Shown here piece after piece: positions 23,239 to 50,589 of a stretch of DNA of 64,000 nt (positions are counted from its first letter, which is position 1; each line of letters starts with the position of its first letter). A model generated the notes under the pieces. The model was not told where the DNA came from and did no database searches. It was given only the letters and a program-made list of their open reading frames with translations. Source of the DNA: Colius striatus (lineage: Eukaryota > Chordata > Aves > Coliiformes > Coliidae); assembly GCF_028858725.1 (NCBI RefSeq), contig NC_084774.1, forward strand, positions 9,274,001 to 9,338,000, read 5' to 3'. Position numbers and translations under genes: made by a program.

Positions 23239-26200
23239 CAGGATGAGGGAGGCTGCTGCAGTGATGTCCCAAGGCTTGTGGGATCCCTCTACATGAGAGC
23301 TGGGAGTTGCAGGGTGAGAGAGGCTGCTGCAGTGATGACCCAAGGCTTGTGGGATCCCTCTACATGAGAGCTGGGAGTTGCAGGGTGAGGGAGGCTGCTG
23401 CAGTGATGACCCAAGGCTTGTGGGATCCCAATACATGAGAGCTGGGGGTTGCAGGGTGAGGGAGGCTGCTGCAGTGATGTCCCAAGGCTTGTGGGATCCC
23501 TCTACATGAGAGCTGGGAGTTGCAGGGTGAGGGAGGCTGCTGCAGTGATGACCCAAGGCTTGTGGGATCCCTCTACATGAGAGCTGGGAGTTGCAGGGTG
23601 AGGGAGGCTGCTGCAGTGATGACCCAAGGCTTGTGGGATCCCTCTACATGAGAGCTGGGAGTTGCAGGGTGAGGGAGGCTGCTGCAGTGGTGACCCAAGG
23701 CTTGTGGGATCCCTCTACATGAGAGCTGGGGGTTGCAGGGTGAGGGAGGCTGCTGCAGTGATGACCCAAGGCTTGTGGGATCCCTCTACATGAGAGCTGG
23801 GGGTTGCAGGGTGAGGGAGGCTGCTGCAGTGATGACCCAAGGCTTGTGGGATCCCTCTACATGAGAGCTGGGGGTTGCAGGGTGAGGGAGGCTGCTGCAG
23901 TGATGACCCAAGGCTTGTGGGATCCCTCTACGTGAGAGCTGGAGGTTGCAGGGTGAGGGAGGCTGCTGCAGTGATGACCCAAGGCTTGTGGGATCCCTCT
24001 ACATGAGAGCTGGAGGTTGCAGGGTGAGGGAGGCTGCTGCAATGATGTCCCAAGGCTTGTGGGATCCCTCTACATGAGAGCTGGGGGTTGCAGGGTGAGG
24101 GAGGCTGCTGCAGTGATGACCCAAGGCTTGTGGGATCCCTCCATGTGAGAGCTGGGGGTTGCAGGGTGAGGGAGGCTGCTGCAGTGATGTCCCAAGGCTT
24201 GTGGGATCCCTCCATGTGATAGCTGGGGGTTGCAGGGTGAGGGAGGCTGCTGCAGTGATGTCCCAAGGCTTGTGGGATCCCTCCATGTGAGAGCTGGGGG
24301 TTGCAGGGTGAGGGAGGCTGCTGCAGTGATGTCCCAAGGCTTGTGGGATCCCTCCATGTGATAGCTGGGGGTTGCAGGGTGAGGGAGGCTGCTGCAGTGA
24401 TGTCCCAAGGCTTGTGGGATCCCTCCATGTGATAGCTGGGGGTTGCAGGGTGAGGGAGGCTGCTGCAGTGGTGTCCCAAGGCTTGTAGGATCCCTCTACA
24501 TGAGAGCTGGAGGTTGCAGGGTGAGGGAGGCTGCTGCAGTGATGACCCAAGGCTTGTGGGATCCCTCTACATGAGAGCTGGGGGTTGTAGGGTGAGAGAG
24601 GCTGCTGCAGTGATGACCCAAGGCTTGTGGGATCCCTCTACATGAGAGCTGGAGGTTGCAGGGTGAGGGAGGCTGCTGCAATGATGTCCCAAGGCTTGTG
24701 GGATCCCTCTACATGAGAGCTGGGGGTTGCAGGGTGAGGGAGGCTGCTGCAGTGATGACCCAAGGCTTGTGGGATCCCTCTACATGAGAGCTGGGGGTTG
24801 CAGGGTGAGGGAGGCTGCTGCAGTGATGACCCAAGGCTTATGGGATCCCTCTACACGAGAGCTGGGGGTTGCAGGGTGAGGGAGGCTGCTGCAGTGATGA
24901 CCCAAGGCTTGTGGGATCCCTCTACACGAGAGCTGGGGGTTGCAGGGTGAGGGAGGCTGCTGCAGTGATGACCCAAGGCTTGTGGGATCCCTCCATGTGA
25001 TAGCTGGGGGTTGCAGGGTGAGGGAGGCTGCTGCAGTGATGACCCAAGGCTTGTGGGATCCCTCTACATGAGAGCTGGGGGTTGCAGGGTGAGGGAGGCT
25101 GCTGCAGTGATGACCCAAGGCTTGTGGGATCCCTCTACATGAGAGCTGGGGGTTGCAGAGTGAGGGAGGCTACTGCAATGATGTCCCAAGGCTTGTGGGA
25201 TCCCAATACATGAGAGCTGAGGGTTGCAGGGTGAGGGAGGCTGCTGCAGTGATGACCCAAGGCTTGTGGGATCCCAATACATGAGAGCTGGAGGTTGCAG
25301 GGTGAGGGAGGCTGCTGCAGTGATGACCCAAGGCTTGTGGGATCCCTCTACATGAGAGCTGGGGGTTGCAGAGTGAGGGAGGCTACTGCAATGATGTCCC
25401 AAGGCTTGTGGGATCCCAATACATGAGAGCTGAGGGTTGCAGGGTGAGGGAGGCTGCTGCAGTGATGTCCCAAGGCTTGTGGGATCCCAATACATGAGAG
25501 CTGGAGGTTGCAGGGTGAGGGAGGCTGCTGCAGTGATGACCCAAGGCTTGTGGGATCCCTCTACATGAGAGCTGGAGGTTGCAGGGTGAGGGAGGCTGCT
25601 GCAATGATGTCCCAAGGCTTGTGGGATCCCTCTACATGAGAGCTGGGGGTTGCAGGGTGAGGGAGGCTGCTGCAGTGATGACCCAAGGCTTGTGGGATCC
25701 CTCTACATGAGAGCTGGGGGTTGCAGGGTGAGGGAGGCTGCTGCAGTGATGACCCAAGGCTTGTGGGATCCCTCCATGTGATAGCTGGGGGTTGCAGGGT
25801 GAGGGAGGCTGCTGCAGTGATGACCCAAGGCTTGTGGGATCCCTCTACACGAGAGCTGGGGGTTGCAGGGTGAGGGAGGCTGCTGCAGTGATGACCCAAG
25901 GCTTGTGGGATCCCTCTACATGAGAGCTGGGGGTTGCAGGGTGAGGGAGGCTGCTGCAGTGATGACCCAAGGCTTGTGGGATCCCTCTACATGAGAGCTG
26001 GGGGTTGCAGAGTGAGGGAGGCTGCTGCAGTGATGACCCAAGGCTTGTGGGATCCCTCCATGTGATAGCTGGGGGTTGCAGGGTGAGGGAGGCTGCTGCA
26101 GTGATGACCCAAGGCTTGTGGGATCCCTCTACATGAGAGCTGGAGGTTGCAGGGTGAGGGAGGCTGCTGCAGTGATGACCCAAGGCTTGTGGGATCCCAA

Positions 26201-26272
26201 TACATGAGAGCTGGAGGTTGCAGGGTGAGGGAGGCTGCTGCAGTGATGACCCAAGGCTTGTGGGATCCCTCC
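23239..26272. repeat. 71-bp minisatellite, about 43 copies
   Basis: The unit (core GGGTGAGGGAGGCTGCTGC and CCCAAGGCTTGTGGGATCCC) repeats with an exact 71-bp period over 3.0 kb with few substitutions and no length change. Variant units (CATGTGATAGCT, CCCAATACATG, GGCTACTGCAATG) mark sub-arrays. The minus strand is open over long stretches because 71 bp three times gives a 71-aa cycle. There is no sign that these are genes. Confidence 0.97.
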
Positions 26273-26274
26273 AC

Positions 26275-29200
26275 AGCCTCTCACTGCAGAGTCTATGTGT
26301 TTGGAAAGCCCACACTGGCATGTGTAGGGTGATTGGGTGACTTGGGACAGGCTGCACCCAGTTCCTGCTGTCATTTGGGCAGATTTGAGGATGTTGGGGA
26401 GGAGAAGGTGTGTGTCTCCATGGGGGCTGGTGCATGGGGGCTGTGTGGTACCTGTGGGATTCACAGGGTGAAGCATCCTTCCAACATCTGTGTCACATCC
26501 CCCTCGTTCATCCTCTCAGCCTTCCCCAGCCCTTGTCAATCCAAACAGGGGATTTTTGGAGAACACACACTCCCAGGCTGTGTGGGATGTGTGAGATGGG
26601 AGGATGAGTGGGATGGGGCCATCATCCTACCCATCCCACCAGCCATTCCAAAGCAGTGCCTGGTGCTGTGCCGTGCCCCTGGGATCCAGGCAAGGCCCTG
26701 ATCCATGATGGCAAACCTGCACCCTCGGAGGTGGGTGGGGAGCATCGCTTTGGCCGTGCCCGTGGTGGTTAAGAGGATGCAGGTTTGCCAGCTGTCATGC
26801 CATGGTAACAGAGGGGTAGCAGGCACAAAATCCCCACCCCATGGGGGGCTGTGGGAGGCTGGAAAGCTGGGCAGGAGGTCAGGAACTGATGAGGGTGGCC
26901 ATTCCCACCGAGAGCAGTGATGTCAGGCGGCGGCTGCAGGCGGGAGGCAGGAAGCCTGCTGCAGCCAGCAAGTCTGTCCTCAGCCTTCCCCATGTGTTTC
27001 TGTGAACAATGCATCCCATGCTGGGGACACAGCCAGGCTGTCCCTCCTGCCCTGGGCATGTGGTGAGGCTGGTCCCCTTGCACCCACACTGGCAGCCTGG
27101 CCACTGCTCTGCCCCTGGTGCTGCTCCTCATCCACCTCGGCTGTGGGATGCTGCTGCTGCTGTGCCTTTGGCATGAGGGTTTGGTGTGTCTGTTGCACTG
27201 CTGCCAGGTCTGCAGGGACGAGAATGGGACTTGTGTTAATTGCAGCCTGCACTGCTCTGGCAGGACTGCTGCTGCACCTCTGTCCCCTGAGAGACACGTT
27301 GTGTGGGACAGACAGTCTGGTGAGCCCCTGAGGAAGCCTTTGGGGAGAGCATGACTGTGCCAGAGGCCCCTCTCCAACTCCCAGCTCAGCTAGGGCAGGG
27401 TAAACTCCCATCCTGAGCCCCCAGCTATGCTCAGGTGTCCAGATATCCCATCTGGAAATGGCAGCAGCCATTGCTCAAATGTGCTGAGGAGAAGCTCCAG
27501 CAGACCGAGGAGCTCAGTGATGCTGTGGGATGCAGAACAGCCTCTCTGGGCTGGGGGCCTACTGGGGTGAAGCAAGTGGAACAGGTTCCATCTTTCCCCT
27601 CCCAGCTGGGGCAGATGAGACTCGGTTTTGCCTCCCAGCCCCATGAGCAGGGAGGTGGGCAGAGGGAGGGCGGCCGAGCTGGGGGCTGCCATCACGGGCT
27701 CCTCGGCGGGGTGGCTGGGACAGGGCAAAGCGCCCGGTCGCAAACACCCAGAGGGAGAGAGATTTCCTGAGCACATCCAGCTAAAGGATGGCCCCAAGGA
27801 CTCCAGCTTGGCCTCTCCCTCCACCCCACCCAGCACAGCCCTGTTTTGGCAGAGGTGCCTCGGTGCCCCGCAGCGGGCCACGTTTGCCGGCGGCTGGCAG
27901 CCGTGGCGGTGCTGGTGCCGACAGGCTGGCTGGCATGCTTCCCCCCAGGGAGGCTTCAGCAGGAGGCTCTGCTGTTTCTGGGAATTGTGTCAGGCAGGGA
28001 AGGAGGTTATTGTTTGAGCTGCAAGTGTGTGTGGTGTGCTGATGAGATCAGGGCTCGGTGCTGGGGCAGCTGAGGCGGCTGCAGCGGTGCCGATGGGCTG
28101 ATAAGCGAGGGGAAGGCTCTTTATCTGCCATCCCATCGCTGTGGGGAGAGCTGGAGAGCAGAGGGCACAGCGAAACCCCACTGACCTGGCTCTGCTTGGC
28201 CTCACTGTGCTTGTAGCACGGGGGCAAGGGGCTGTCCAAGGGGTTTCCAAGGGAGTGAAGCAGCGAGGCAGGCAGCACGCTGCCTTTGCCCTCTGGCACG
28301 CCACCTGCCCTGAGGACTTTGGCCGTAAAGGGTCTTCCTCCCAATTCTCCCAGTTCACCCAGCAGCCCTGTCAGGTGCATGAGTGCAGACCCAGCCCTAG
28401 GAGCTTTGATAGCTGTTAGATCACAGCTGCACTCGATGTGGGGGGAACCTGCTGTGGCTGGAGGAGGCCAAACGCTGCCCGTTTGCTGTCTCACTGGTGT
28501 CTGTCTGTGCAGCCACTGCCACTGTCCTTGTGTCCCTGTGGTGGTGGTGACAGAGGGAATGCCACGACCCCTGGCCCATGGCTGAAATGCTGAGGGCCTT
28601 GTGCTTCAGCACAGCAGCCCAGGAGAGGGTATTTCTGCAAAAAGGCCCCTCTGTGCTGCCCCAGACCTCCTCGCTGAGCCTCTCCTTCCCCCTTCTCTGC
28701 CAGTCAACCCCTATCTGAGCCTCAGACTCAGGTCTCAATCCCAGCCCAAGCTGCCCTGCCATGGGCTGACTCCTTTGCAGGCAGGACACAGGACCCATCG
28801 ACCCCAAACTCTGTGAGAGACAATATCAGAGCTCTGTTTGTAAAGGAGGCTGGGGAGGGGGTCAAAGTCCTTTGCTGTGGATGAGCTGAGAGGCGCCACG
28901 TTAGCCCCTGAGAAGTTAACCATCCTCCTTGGGAAGGTGCCTCACCCCACGTGCTGTGGCTTTTGGCACAGAGCAAGACACGAGAGCCTGAGGAGGACAG
29001 ACCTGCTGCCAAGGAAGGGTACTGCCATCCAGAGAGCTTCCCCACCACCCTGGGCAGGAGATCACAGTGGCGAGCAGGGACAGCATAGGAAACGCTACAT
29101 GGGAAAGCCCTGTGTGAGAGCCCAGGAGCCCCTGCCTTCCCACAGCAGACTTATCAAGGCACCAGTTCAGAGCCTTGCTATCCATGGGCCAAAAGGGAAG

Positions 29201-31640
29201 TGCAGACACACCAGACTTCTCGGGGTCAAGGATGCTGGGCAAGCAGCGAGCCCAGAGGCTGCAGGGGGCAAGGGAGGGAAGCGGGGCGTGGGGAGGGAGA
29301 CACAAATAGCAAAATGAATGGCTTGAACTTCCTATGTTTTATGGAGGAGAATAAAAAGGAGACAGAGAGGGGGAGAGAAAGGAGACCTGAGCTCTAGCAC
29401 ACGCTCTCACGCACACACACACACATGGGCCAGCACAGGGCCCAGAGACAGTGGCCAGTGTGGCCTGGCAGCCTGTAGCCACTTGTCTGGCACAGCTCTG
29501 GACCAGCTGCTTGTCTGGCCCGGCATCCCCTGAGAACACCTCACGAAGCGTGACAGGCTGCTGCTCAGCACTCATTCCTCCCTCTGTCATGATTATTTTG
29601 AACAGCAGCCAGTGTAATTAAAATCATTAGAAGGAGGAGGTTTAGGGAACATCCAAAGTGTCTCAGAAGAGCATCTGCAAAGCTGGAGTTCCAAACTCCA
29701 CCCTAGTGCTCGCAGTGAGCAGGGCTCAGGGGAACCATCGTCTCCTCCGCATCTTCCCTTCCATGCTCCCCGTTTCGTGGGGTGGCAGAGGCTGGGCCAC
29801 CACCCAGGGTGGTCCTGGCCACGTTCTCCTCTGTCTCCTGCGGCTCTTCCTGGTGCAGGACTTGTCCCAGGAGGTCCAGATGGCAGTGTCCCCAGGCATG
29901 GGCAGATGTGGAGGGAGGCTGGGGAGAAGAGGACACGGAGCCTCTGTGGGCTGCTCTGTGGCATCTCCTGGGAGCCATGCTGGGTTCTGTTGCCTTAGGA
30001 GGGTCTGTGCCACTAGATGAGGTCTGGAGAGGCCGGTTGGCTCCTCAGAGGAGAAAACAGGACAGTCTGCAGGGCAGAAATGCAAACTCTCCAGGTTTCT
30101 TAAATGTTTGGATGGAGGATTTTGTCCTCTGGGGTCAAATGTCCCTGGTGCCAGGGCTAGGAGACTACAAGCAGCAGACAGCTGCAGCAAGGAGGGGGAT
30201 AGAAAGCAGATCCCTGCCTCTGGGACTGGCACAAGGTCATAGAATCACAGAATTGGTTTGGTTGGAAAAGACCTTCAGGATCATCAAGTCCAGGCACTCA
30301 CCTCACCCTGCTGAGGTCACGTTTAAGTGATCAGTTCTGCTGCCTCTCTCCTGCTCCTCTCCCAAATCTGAGCTGCCCTGAGCTCAGGGAGGTGCAGCTG
30401 AGTACTCAGGGAGGTCAGTGCTAGGAACTGACCTTGGCCACCAGTGCAGGAGGGTGGCTGGCCACGGGCAGCCTCTCCAGCAATGTGCAGAAGCCTTTCT
30501 GTGGCGGCTGCTGTGACAATTGGAGATGGCCAAGAGCCCAAACCAGCAGAGCCAGGAGCCTTGAAAGGCTCATGGAAGTGAAAACGAGGGGAGATATGTC
30601 AAAGCCCCTCAAAAGCCCACCCTAAGGCAGCTGCTCCCATCTCCTGGTTGGTGTTTGTGATGCTGGGAGAAGGCTGAAGGTCTACCAGCTCCCTGCTGTC
30701 TGCCGTCCTGGGATGGGGTCTCAGTGCCCAGCATGTTGCCCAGGGACAGCCCGTGAGCCCACGGCTCGGATCCTGGAGCACCCTTTAAGTTAAGGGGTGC
30801 CTCAGGACGGAGCTTCCCTGGGGGGGTCTCATGGTGGGTAGGTGGGCCAGGCTGGGCCCAGCAGAGCCCCTCGTCTCTGCCTTCTCCAGAAATGGACCAG
30901 ATCGAGCTTGTGGTGATTGGGAGCAAGAGAATGGGAGGGGTTGGGTGACTGATCTCCAAACAACTGCTGGTGACTTGGATCTGCTAGAGATCCTGGAAGC
31001 AAAGAGAGCTCATCCAAGTTGATCCAGCCCATCTGCAGGGTCTAAACCAGCTGAGAGTCATTCAAAAAACCCAGGTGAGGCTTTGTGGGGTTTTATGTTT
31101 GCAGCAAACTCTGGAGGTGGCTCCAACAGCTCTCTGTGCCTGCCGAGGCACCACCAACAGATGCTTTCCCAGTGCCTCTGTGAGCACAGGGGTCAGCTAA
31201 AGCCCCCTCCCAAGTTCCCCCCTAAGCCCAGCTAGGCGACAGACTCGCCCCTGCTCTGTTTTTAGCGCATTCAAGTAGCTGCTTTCACAAGAGGTAACAG
31301 AAAGTTCACGGATCCGTTGACAGATCATCCCAGGCGGGAATTTCTCTGGGAATTCCTGCCGTGGCAGGTTGGCTCCCGCGGAGGTGGAGTTTCCTCTGGA
31401 TCTCCCTCCACCCAGGCTCGGCGAGCGCTGCGGCCAGCGGCTCCCTGCTCGGGGGGCCGGGCTGAGCGACGCCACGCTGCTTCCCAGCCAAGGTCAGCCA
31501 GAAACCCTCCCCGCTCTGCAAACGCCCGGCCTGTTAACCCTTGGGATGGGATTTCACGCCGTTGTGTTGCCTGGGGGGATCTGCTGCCGAGGGGGCAGCG
31601 GCCGGGGTCTGGGCCAGGAGGATCGGCCATGGCGGGAGGC
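26275..31640. other. Intergenic between the two minisatellites, no gene recognised
   Basis: This is unique GC-rich sequence with one short CR1 at 30,238. There is a CA run near 29,412 and a T/A-rich patch near 29,590-29,635. No supported exon. Confidence 0.55.
30238..30325 (-). mobile_element. Short CR1 3' fragment
   Basis: CATAGAATCACAGAATTGG followed by TTGGAAAAGACCTTCAGG and ATCAAGTCC is the reverse strand of a CR1 3' end. Confidence 0.85.
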
Positions 31641-31644
31641 GGGC

Positions 31645-32392
31645 ACTGGGGTGCTGGGTCTGACTCTGAGGTGCTGGGTCCGACTCTGGGGTGCCGGGTC
31701 TGACTGAGGTGCCGGGTCTGACTCTGGGGTGCTGGGCCTGACTCTGGGGTGATGGGCCTGACTCTGAGGTGCCAGGTCTGACTCTGAGGTACTGGGTCTG
31801 ACTCTGGGGTGCCTGGCCTGTGTCTGGGGTGCCTGGCCTGTGTCTGGGGTGCCTGGCCTGTGTCTGGGGTTCTGGGCCTGTGTCTGGGGTTCTGGGTCTG
31901 ACTCTGGGGTGCCAGGTCTGACTCTGAGGTGCTGGGTCTGACTCTGGGTTGCTGGGCCTGATTCTGAGGTGCTGGGCCTGACTCTGGGGTGCTGGGTCCA
32001 ACTCTGGGGTGCCGGGTCCGACTCTGGGGTGCCGGGCCTGACTCTGGGGTACTGGGTCTGACTCTGAGGTACTGGGTCTGACTCTGGGGGGCTGGGTCTG
32101 ACTCTGGGGTGCCGGGCCTGACTCTGGGGTGCCGGGCCTGACTCTGAGGTACTGGGTCTGACTCTGGGGGGCTGGGTCTGACTCTGGGGTGCCGGGCCTG
32201 ACTCTGGGGTGCCTGGCCTGACTCTGGGGTGCCGGGCCCATCTCTGGGGTGCTGGGCCCATCTCTGGGGTGCTGGGTCTGACTCTGGGGTACTGGGTCTG
32301 ACTCTGGGGTGCTGGGCCCATCTCTGGGGTGCTGGGTCTGACTCTGAGGTGCTGGATCTGACTCTGGGGTGCCGGGCCTGTGGCTCAGAGGA
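31645..32392. repeat. 20-bp minisatellite, about 37 copies
   Basis: The unit GGTGCTGGGTCTGACTCTGG repeats every 20 bp with C/T and G/A variants; one early unit is 4 bp short. It starts about 2.7 kb before TCEA2 exon 1. The minus-strand open frames encode a P/Q/S/R-rich 20-aa cycle and are judged artefactual. Confidence 0.96.
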
Positions 32393-32394
32393 AG

Positions 32395-33655
32395 GCAGCG
32401 ACGGGGACGCCGGCGCTCGGCATCGGTGACTGTGCGCTCTGGAATCTGAGACACGTCCCCCGGCCATACTTGTGGTGAGGAGCCATCGTTGCGTTCGCAG
32501 TGCTACAAACCACATTCACAGTGGCAGCGGTGCCGCTCCAGCGCGCCTCTTGACGCCAAGGGACCGGCGTGACCCCCAGCCCACACACAGGACGGGCAGC
32601 TGCCCGCTTCCAAGGACCTCCTGAAGGTCCCTTGGTTAGGATTCGTTTCCTCCTCCCATCCAGAGGTGGGCCTCTCTAAAATGGCACCCCTTTGCTTCAC
32701 AGCCAGAGCCTGCCAAGGAATGGAGGCTTTCCAGATGCTGCAGAGGCTCCAGACGGCGGGTTGGAGGCAACTTGCATTTGCAAACGTGGGGCAAAGCCAA
32801 GAAGTTTCAAGGTAGCTCCGGGTGTCATGCCAGGGAGAGGGTCTGGAGCTCAGGCTTGGGCTGGGGCCACCTCTCCTGGTTTGGGGATGAATCAAAACGT
32901 GTCTCACACATCTGGGGAGCAGCTCTTGCTCGAGGGGATCCCAGAGGTCTGTCCAACCCCATGTGAGCTGCCATAAAGAACAGCAAGCTGGCAGCTTTAG
33001 GTACCTAACAGAGAGTTTTGGGGCACAGCCACCCAGGAGAGGTTTAGGACCAATCTGTTCAATACTCTCCACCTTTCTGTGCTGGTAGAGCTAAACTCTG
33101 CCTCCAGTGACTCGGTTGCCAGAGCAAGGCTGGAGCTGAGCTCAGGGAGCCCTGGTTCCCAACACCTAACTGTGCAGCCTGAGGCCACACGTAGCACATG
33201 TCCATGCTGTCACTGGATCCGCAGCCCCGCCGGGGCAGGACACGGCCGCTCTTTACCAGCACAGTCAGGGCTCTCTCTCAAACATCCGCGCTTGGCCAGG
33301 GCTGCGGAGCCGGCTGTGCAGGAGGAGGCGTCGAAATGCTCCCCCTGCCAGGAACCAGCTGGAGACGGCAATCACATTCAGGAGCGAGTCCCTTTGCACA
33401 GCTCCCGGGGGGAACGTGGCTGCTCTCACACGGCTTACGAGTGCCATCTACAGGGGGGCTCCTCAGCCCTGCCTGGGCACCCCCAAACCGTCCCTCCCCT
33501 CTACATCTTTCTGTTCGTTGAACTGTGGTGCTGAGGGTGACATGCTGTGGGCTGGAAGCCTCGGGTGATATTCCCGAGGTGCTCGGTTGCTGGTGGAGCG
33601 GCTTCAGCAGCCCCAAGCACCACAGGGGTGGCTGATTCGAGTCACCTCTCAGGCT
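32395..33655. other. Intergenic upstream of TCEA2, no gene recognised
   Basis: Ordinary-complexity sequence follows the 20-bp array, with no recognisable coding exon or repeat. Confidence 0.5.
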
Positions 33656-33659
33656 GTGC

Positions 33660-34130
33660 TGCTGTAATCAGGTAAAATATCATAGCAGAGAGAATATACA
33701 GGTCCAGATGCAGAGGGGCTGTGTAGTTAGAACTAATATTAAGAAGGTACTGATCAAAAGAAATGTATATGGACTAAGGACAGACATGCTATTGCTGTAA
33801 AGGACGTCCTGGGATAAGAAGGTTCTCTGCCTGAGGAGGGGAGGCCATCATCAACAGGTTGGCCCAGTCTCTTTATATGCATGATTTGGTAATGACTGTA
33901 TCCTTGAAGAAGGATCAGAGCCTGGTAAGGACAAACCCCTCTGCTCTGCCATATGCCAGAGGATGGACGATGCTTTACTCAATATAGTTTACTCAATCTT
34001 CACACCAGGCAGAGGATCCTGATGTGGGAAGTACCCTGGGGTCCAGCCCTGTCAGCCCTCAGGGGCATCCCTGATGTTACTAGTGCTGTAATAAAGGAAT
34101 GCAGCTTTCTAATACCCAAAGGAGTGTTGA
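33660..34130 (+). mobile_element. Candidate solo LTR of an avian endogenous retrovirus
   Basis: This sharply bounded AT-richer segment lies in GC-rich DNA. It has a TATA-like TTTATATGC near 33,871 and AATAAA at 34091-34096, followed by a T-rich stretch, as in an LTR U3-R-U5. No internal gag, pol or env frame is seen and termini were not defined. It could instead be ordinary intergenic DNA. Confidence 0.35.
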
Positions 34131-34134
34131 TGCA

Positions 34135-34725
34135 GATGGCCTGAAAGTGGAAAGTTTTGTTCTTGCCATCATTCTGTAGTCTTCACCTGTGCCTGCTTCA
34201 GCTGTCTTACATCCAGGATACAGATGTCAACGATCTGGAGGCATCCTGGATGACGTAGATGCAGACTGAGACACCGACTAAAACACTGGAACTTTGTGGT
34301 TGACGGCTGCTGACTGTGAGAAGAAATGAGCTCTATAAATACACTGATAATGCACAGGCTCTGCAGTGAAGGAACATCCAGACAACCATCACCAGAGGGT
34401 CCTGAAGACCCCCTCCATAATTAAGGGTGCATGCCCTGTGGAAATGAGTTCTGAGGAGATGATGACTATGCAAAATTCACACACATCCTGAGAGAATGAA
34501 TGTGTGTGTGTGTGTGTACAACAGGGTGACACAAACGTTGTCTGATGACACTGGGGAACTATCCCCCGTGCACCCAGCGCTGCCATACAGAATGCTGCTT
34601 TCTACAACCACAAAACAGAGCCTCAGAGGGTGTTCCCACACCGGCTTTTGGGATATCAGCGTTAGAGTCTCTCCCGAACCAGTTTCAATAACACTGAGGG
34701 GTTTGGGGAGGGATTTCTCCTGGAG
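34135..34725. other. AT-richer sequence between the candidate LTR and the TCEA2 island
   Basis: It may be part of the same insertion as the candidate LTR: it contains CTATAAATAC near 34,333 and shares the AT-rich composition. No frame or terminal motif supports this. Confidence 0.3.
34499..34518. repeat. Short (TG)n microsatellite
   Basis: ATGTGTGTGTGTGTGTG run on the plus strand, about 570 bp before TCEA2 exon 1. Confidence 0.85.
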
Positions 34726-35088
34726 GGTGCTGTGCCAGGCTGCGACGGGCCGGCTGAGCCGCTGCTGCCCCGCCACAGCAGTGCGGGACACGCGTGTCCC
34801 GGGTGTCTCGGGAGGGGGAACGGCCCACGGGAGCTGCGGGAGAGGCGGCGGGGCCCGGGCTGCCGAGGGCTGGACTCCAGCTCCCGCAGTGCCCCGCGGC
34901 CGGGCGGCAGGAAGAGGCGGGCGGCTGCCCGGAGAACTACGAGTCCCGTCGTGCCCTTGCCGCCGCCCTCCCGCCCGCCCGCCCGCCCGGACTGCGGCAC
35001 CGGGGCTGAGGTGGGTAGCGGGCAGCCGCCGGCAGCCTCCCCCCGGCCCGCCGCCCCCCGGCCCGCCGCCCCGGCTGCGGCCTCCGCC

Positions 35089-50060
<14,972 letters not shown>

Positions 50061-50201
50061 GCTATGCTGCCCCATCCCCAGGGCCCAGCCCCTCCTGTTG
50101 CTGCTGGGGTGTGTGAGGGCCTGTGCAGGGCAGGACAGGACACATCACATCTAGTCGTTATTTTTTCATCTGAGTACAGTTGCTTTTTCTTCAAGACTAA
50201 T

Positions 50202-50207
50202 ATTAAA
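50202..50207 (+). promoter_or_regulatory. TCEA2: TCEA2 polyadenylation signal ATTAAA
   Basis: ATTAAA lies 142 nt after the stop and is followed within 20 nt by a T/GT-rich stretch. This gives a short 3' UTR of about 165 nt. Confidence 0.75.
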
Positions 50208-50279
50208 CATTTTTGTCAGTTTCTGGCTTTTATTTCACCCATGGGCCTGTGCTGCTGTGGTGTGGAACTGCTCAGGAGC

Positions 50280-50585
50280 TGGGAGACAGACCCTCAGGGC
50301 CTGGAGAGTGGCCAGAGATGGGCACTGGAGCTGGGGAACAAGTGTGATGGGGAGCAGCTGAGGGAATGGGTGTGTTGAACCTGGAGAAGAGGAGGCTGAG
50401 GGGAGACAGGAGCACTCTCTGACTCTCCCTGACAGGAGGCTGCAGTGGGAGGGAGGTCAGTCTCTTCTCTCCAGTAATCATTGAGACAATGAGAAGAAAC
50501 AGCCTCAAATTGCACCAAAGGAGGTTTAAATTGGAGCTGAGGCAGAACTTTTTCCCTGAGAGGGTTGTTAAACACTGGGCCCATC
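50280..50585 (+). mobile_element. CR1 fragment just downstream of TCEA2
   Basis: It shares CTGACAGGAGGCTGCAG, TCTCTTCTCTCCAGTAATCA and TTCCCTGAGAGG with the copy at 43,850. It lacks the 3' terminal repeat. Confidence 0.85.
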
Positions 50586-50589
50586 ATGC

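Noticed and set aside
23239-26272. CRISPR-like array or long minus-strand genes (up to about 196 aa)
   Set aside because: The 71-bp units are contiguous with no spacers. The open frames arise because the unit has no stop in the minus frames; translation is a shifted copy in each frame and there is no homology or splice context.
31325-32515. 396-codon minus-strand frame rich in Pro, Gln and Ser
   Set aside because: It is a translation of the 20-bp minisatellite in cyclic register. No conserved flanks.
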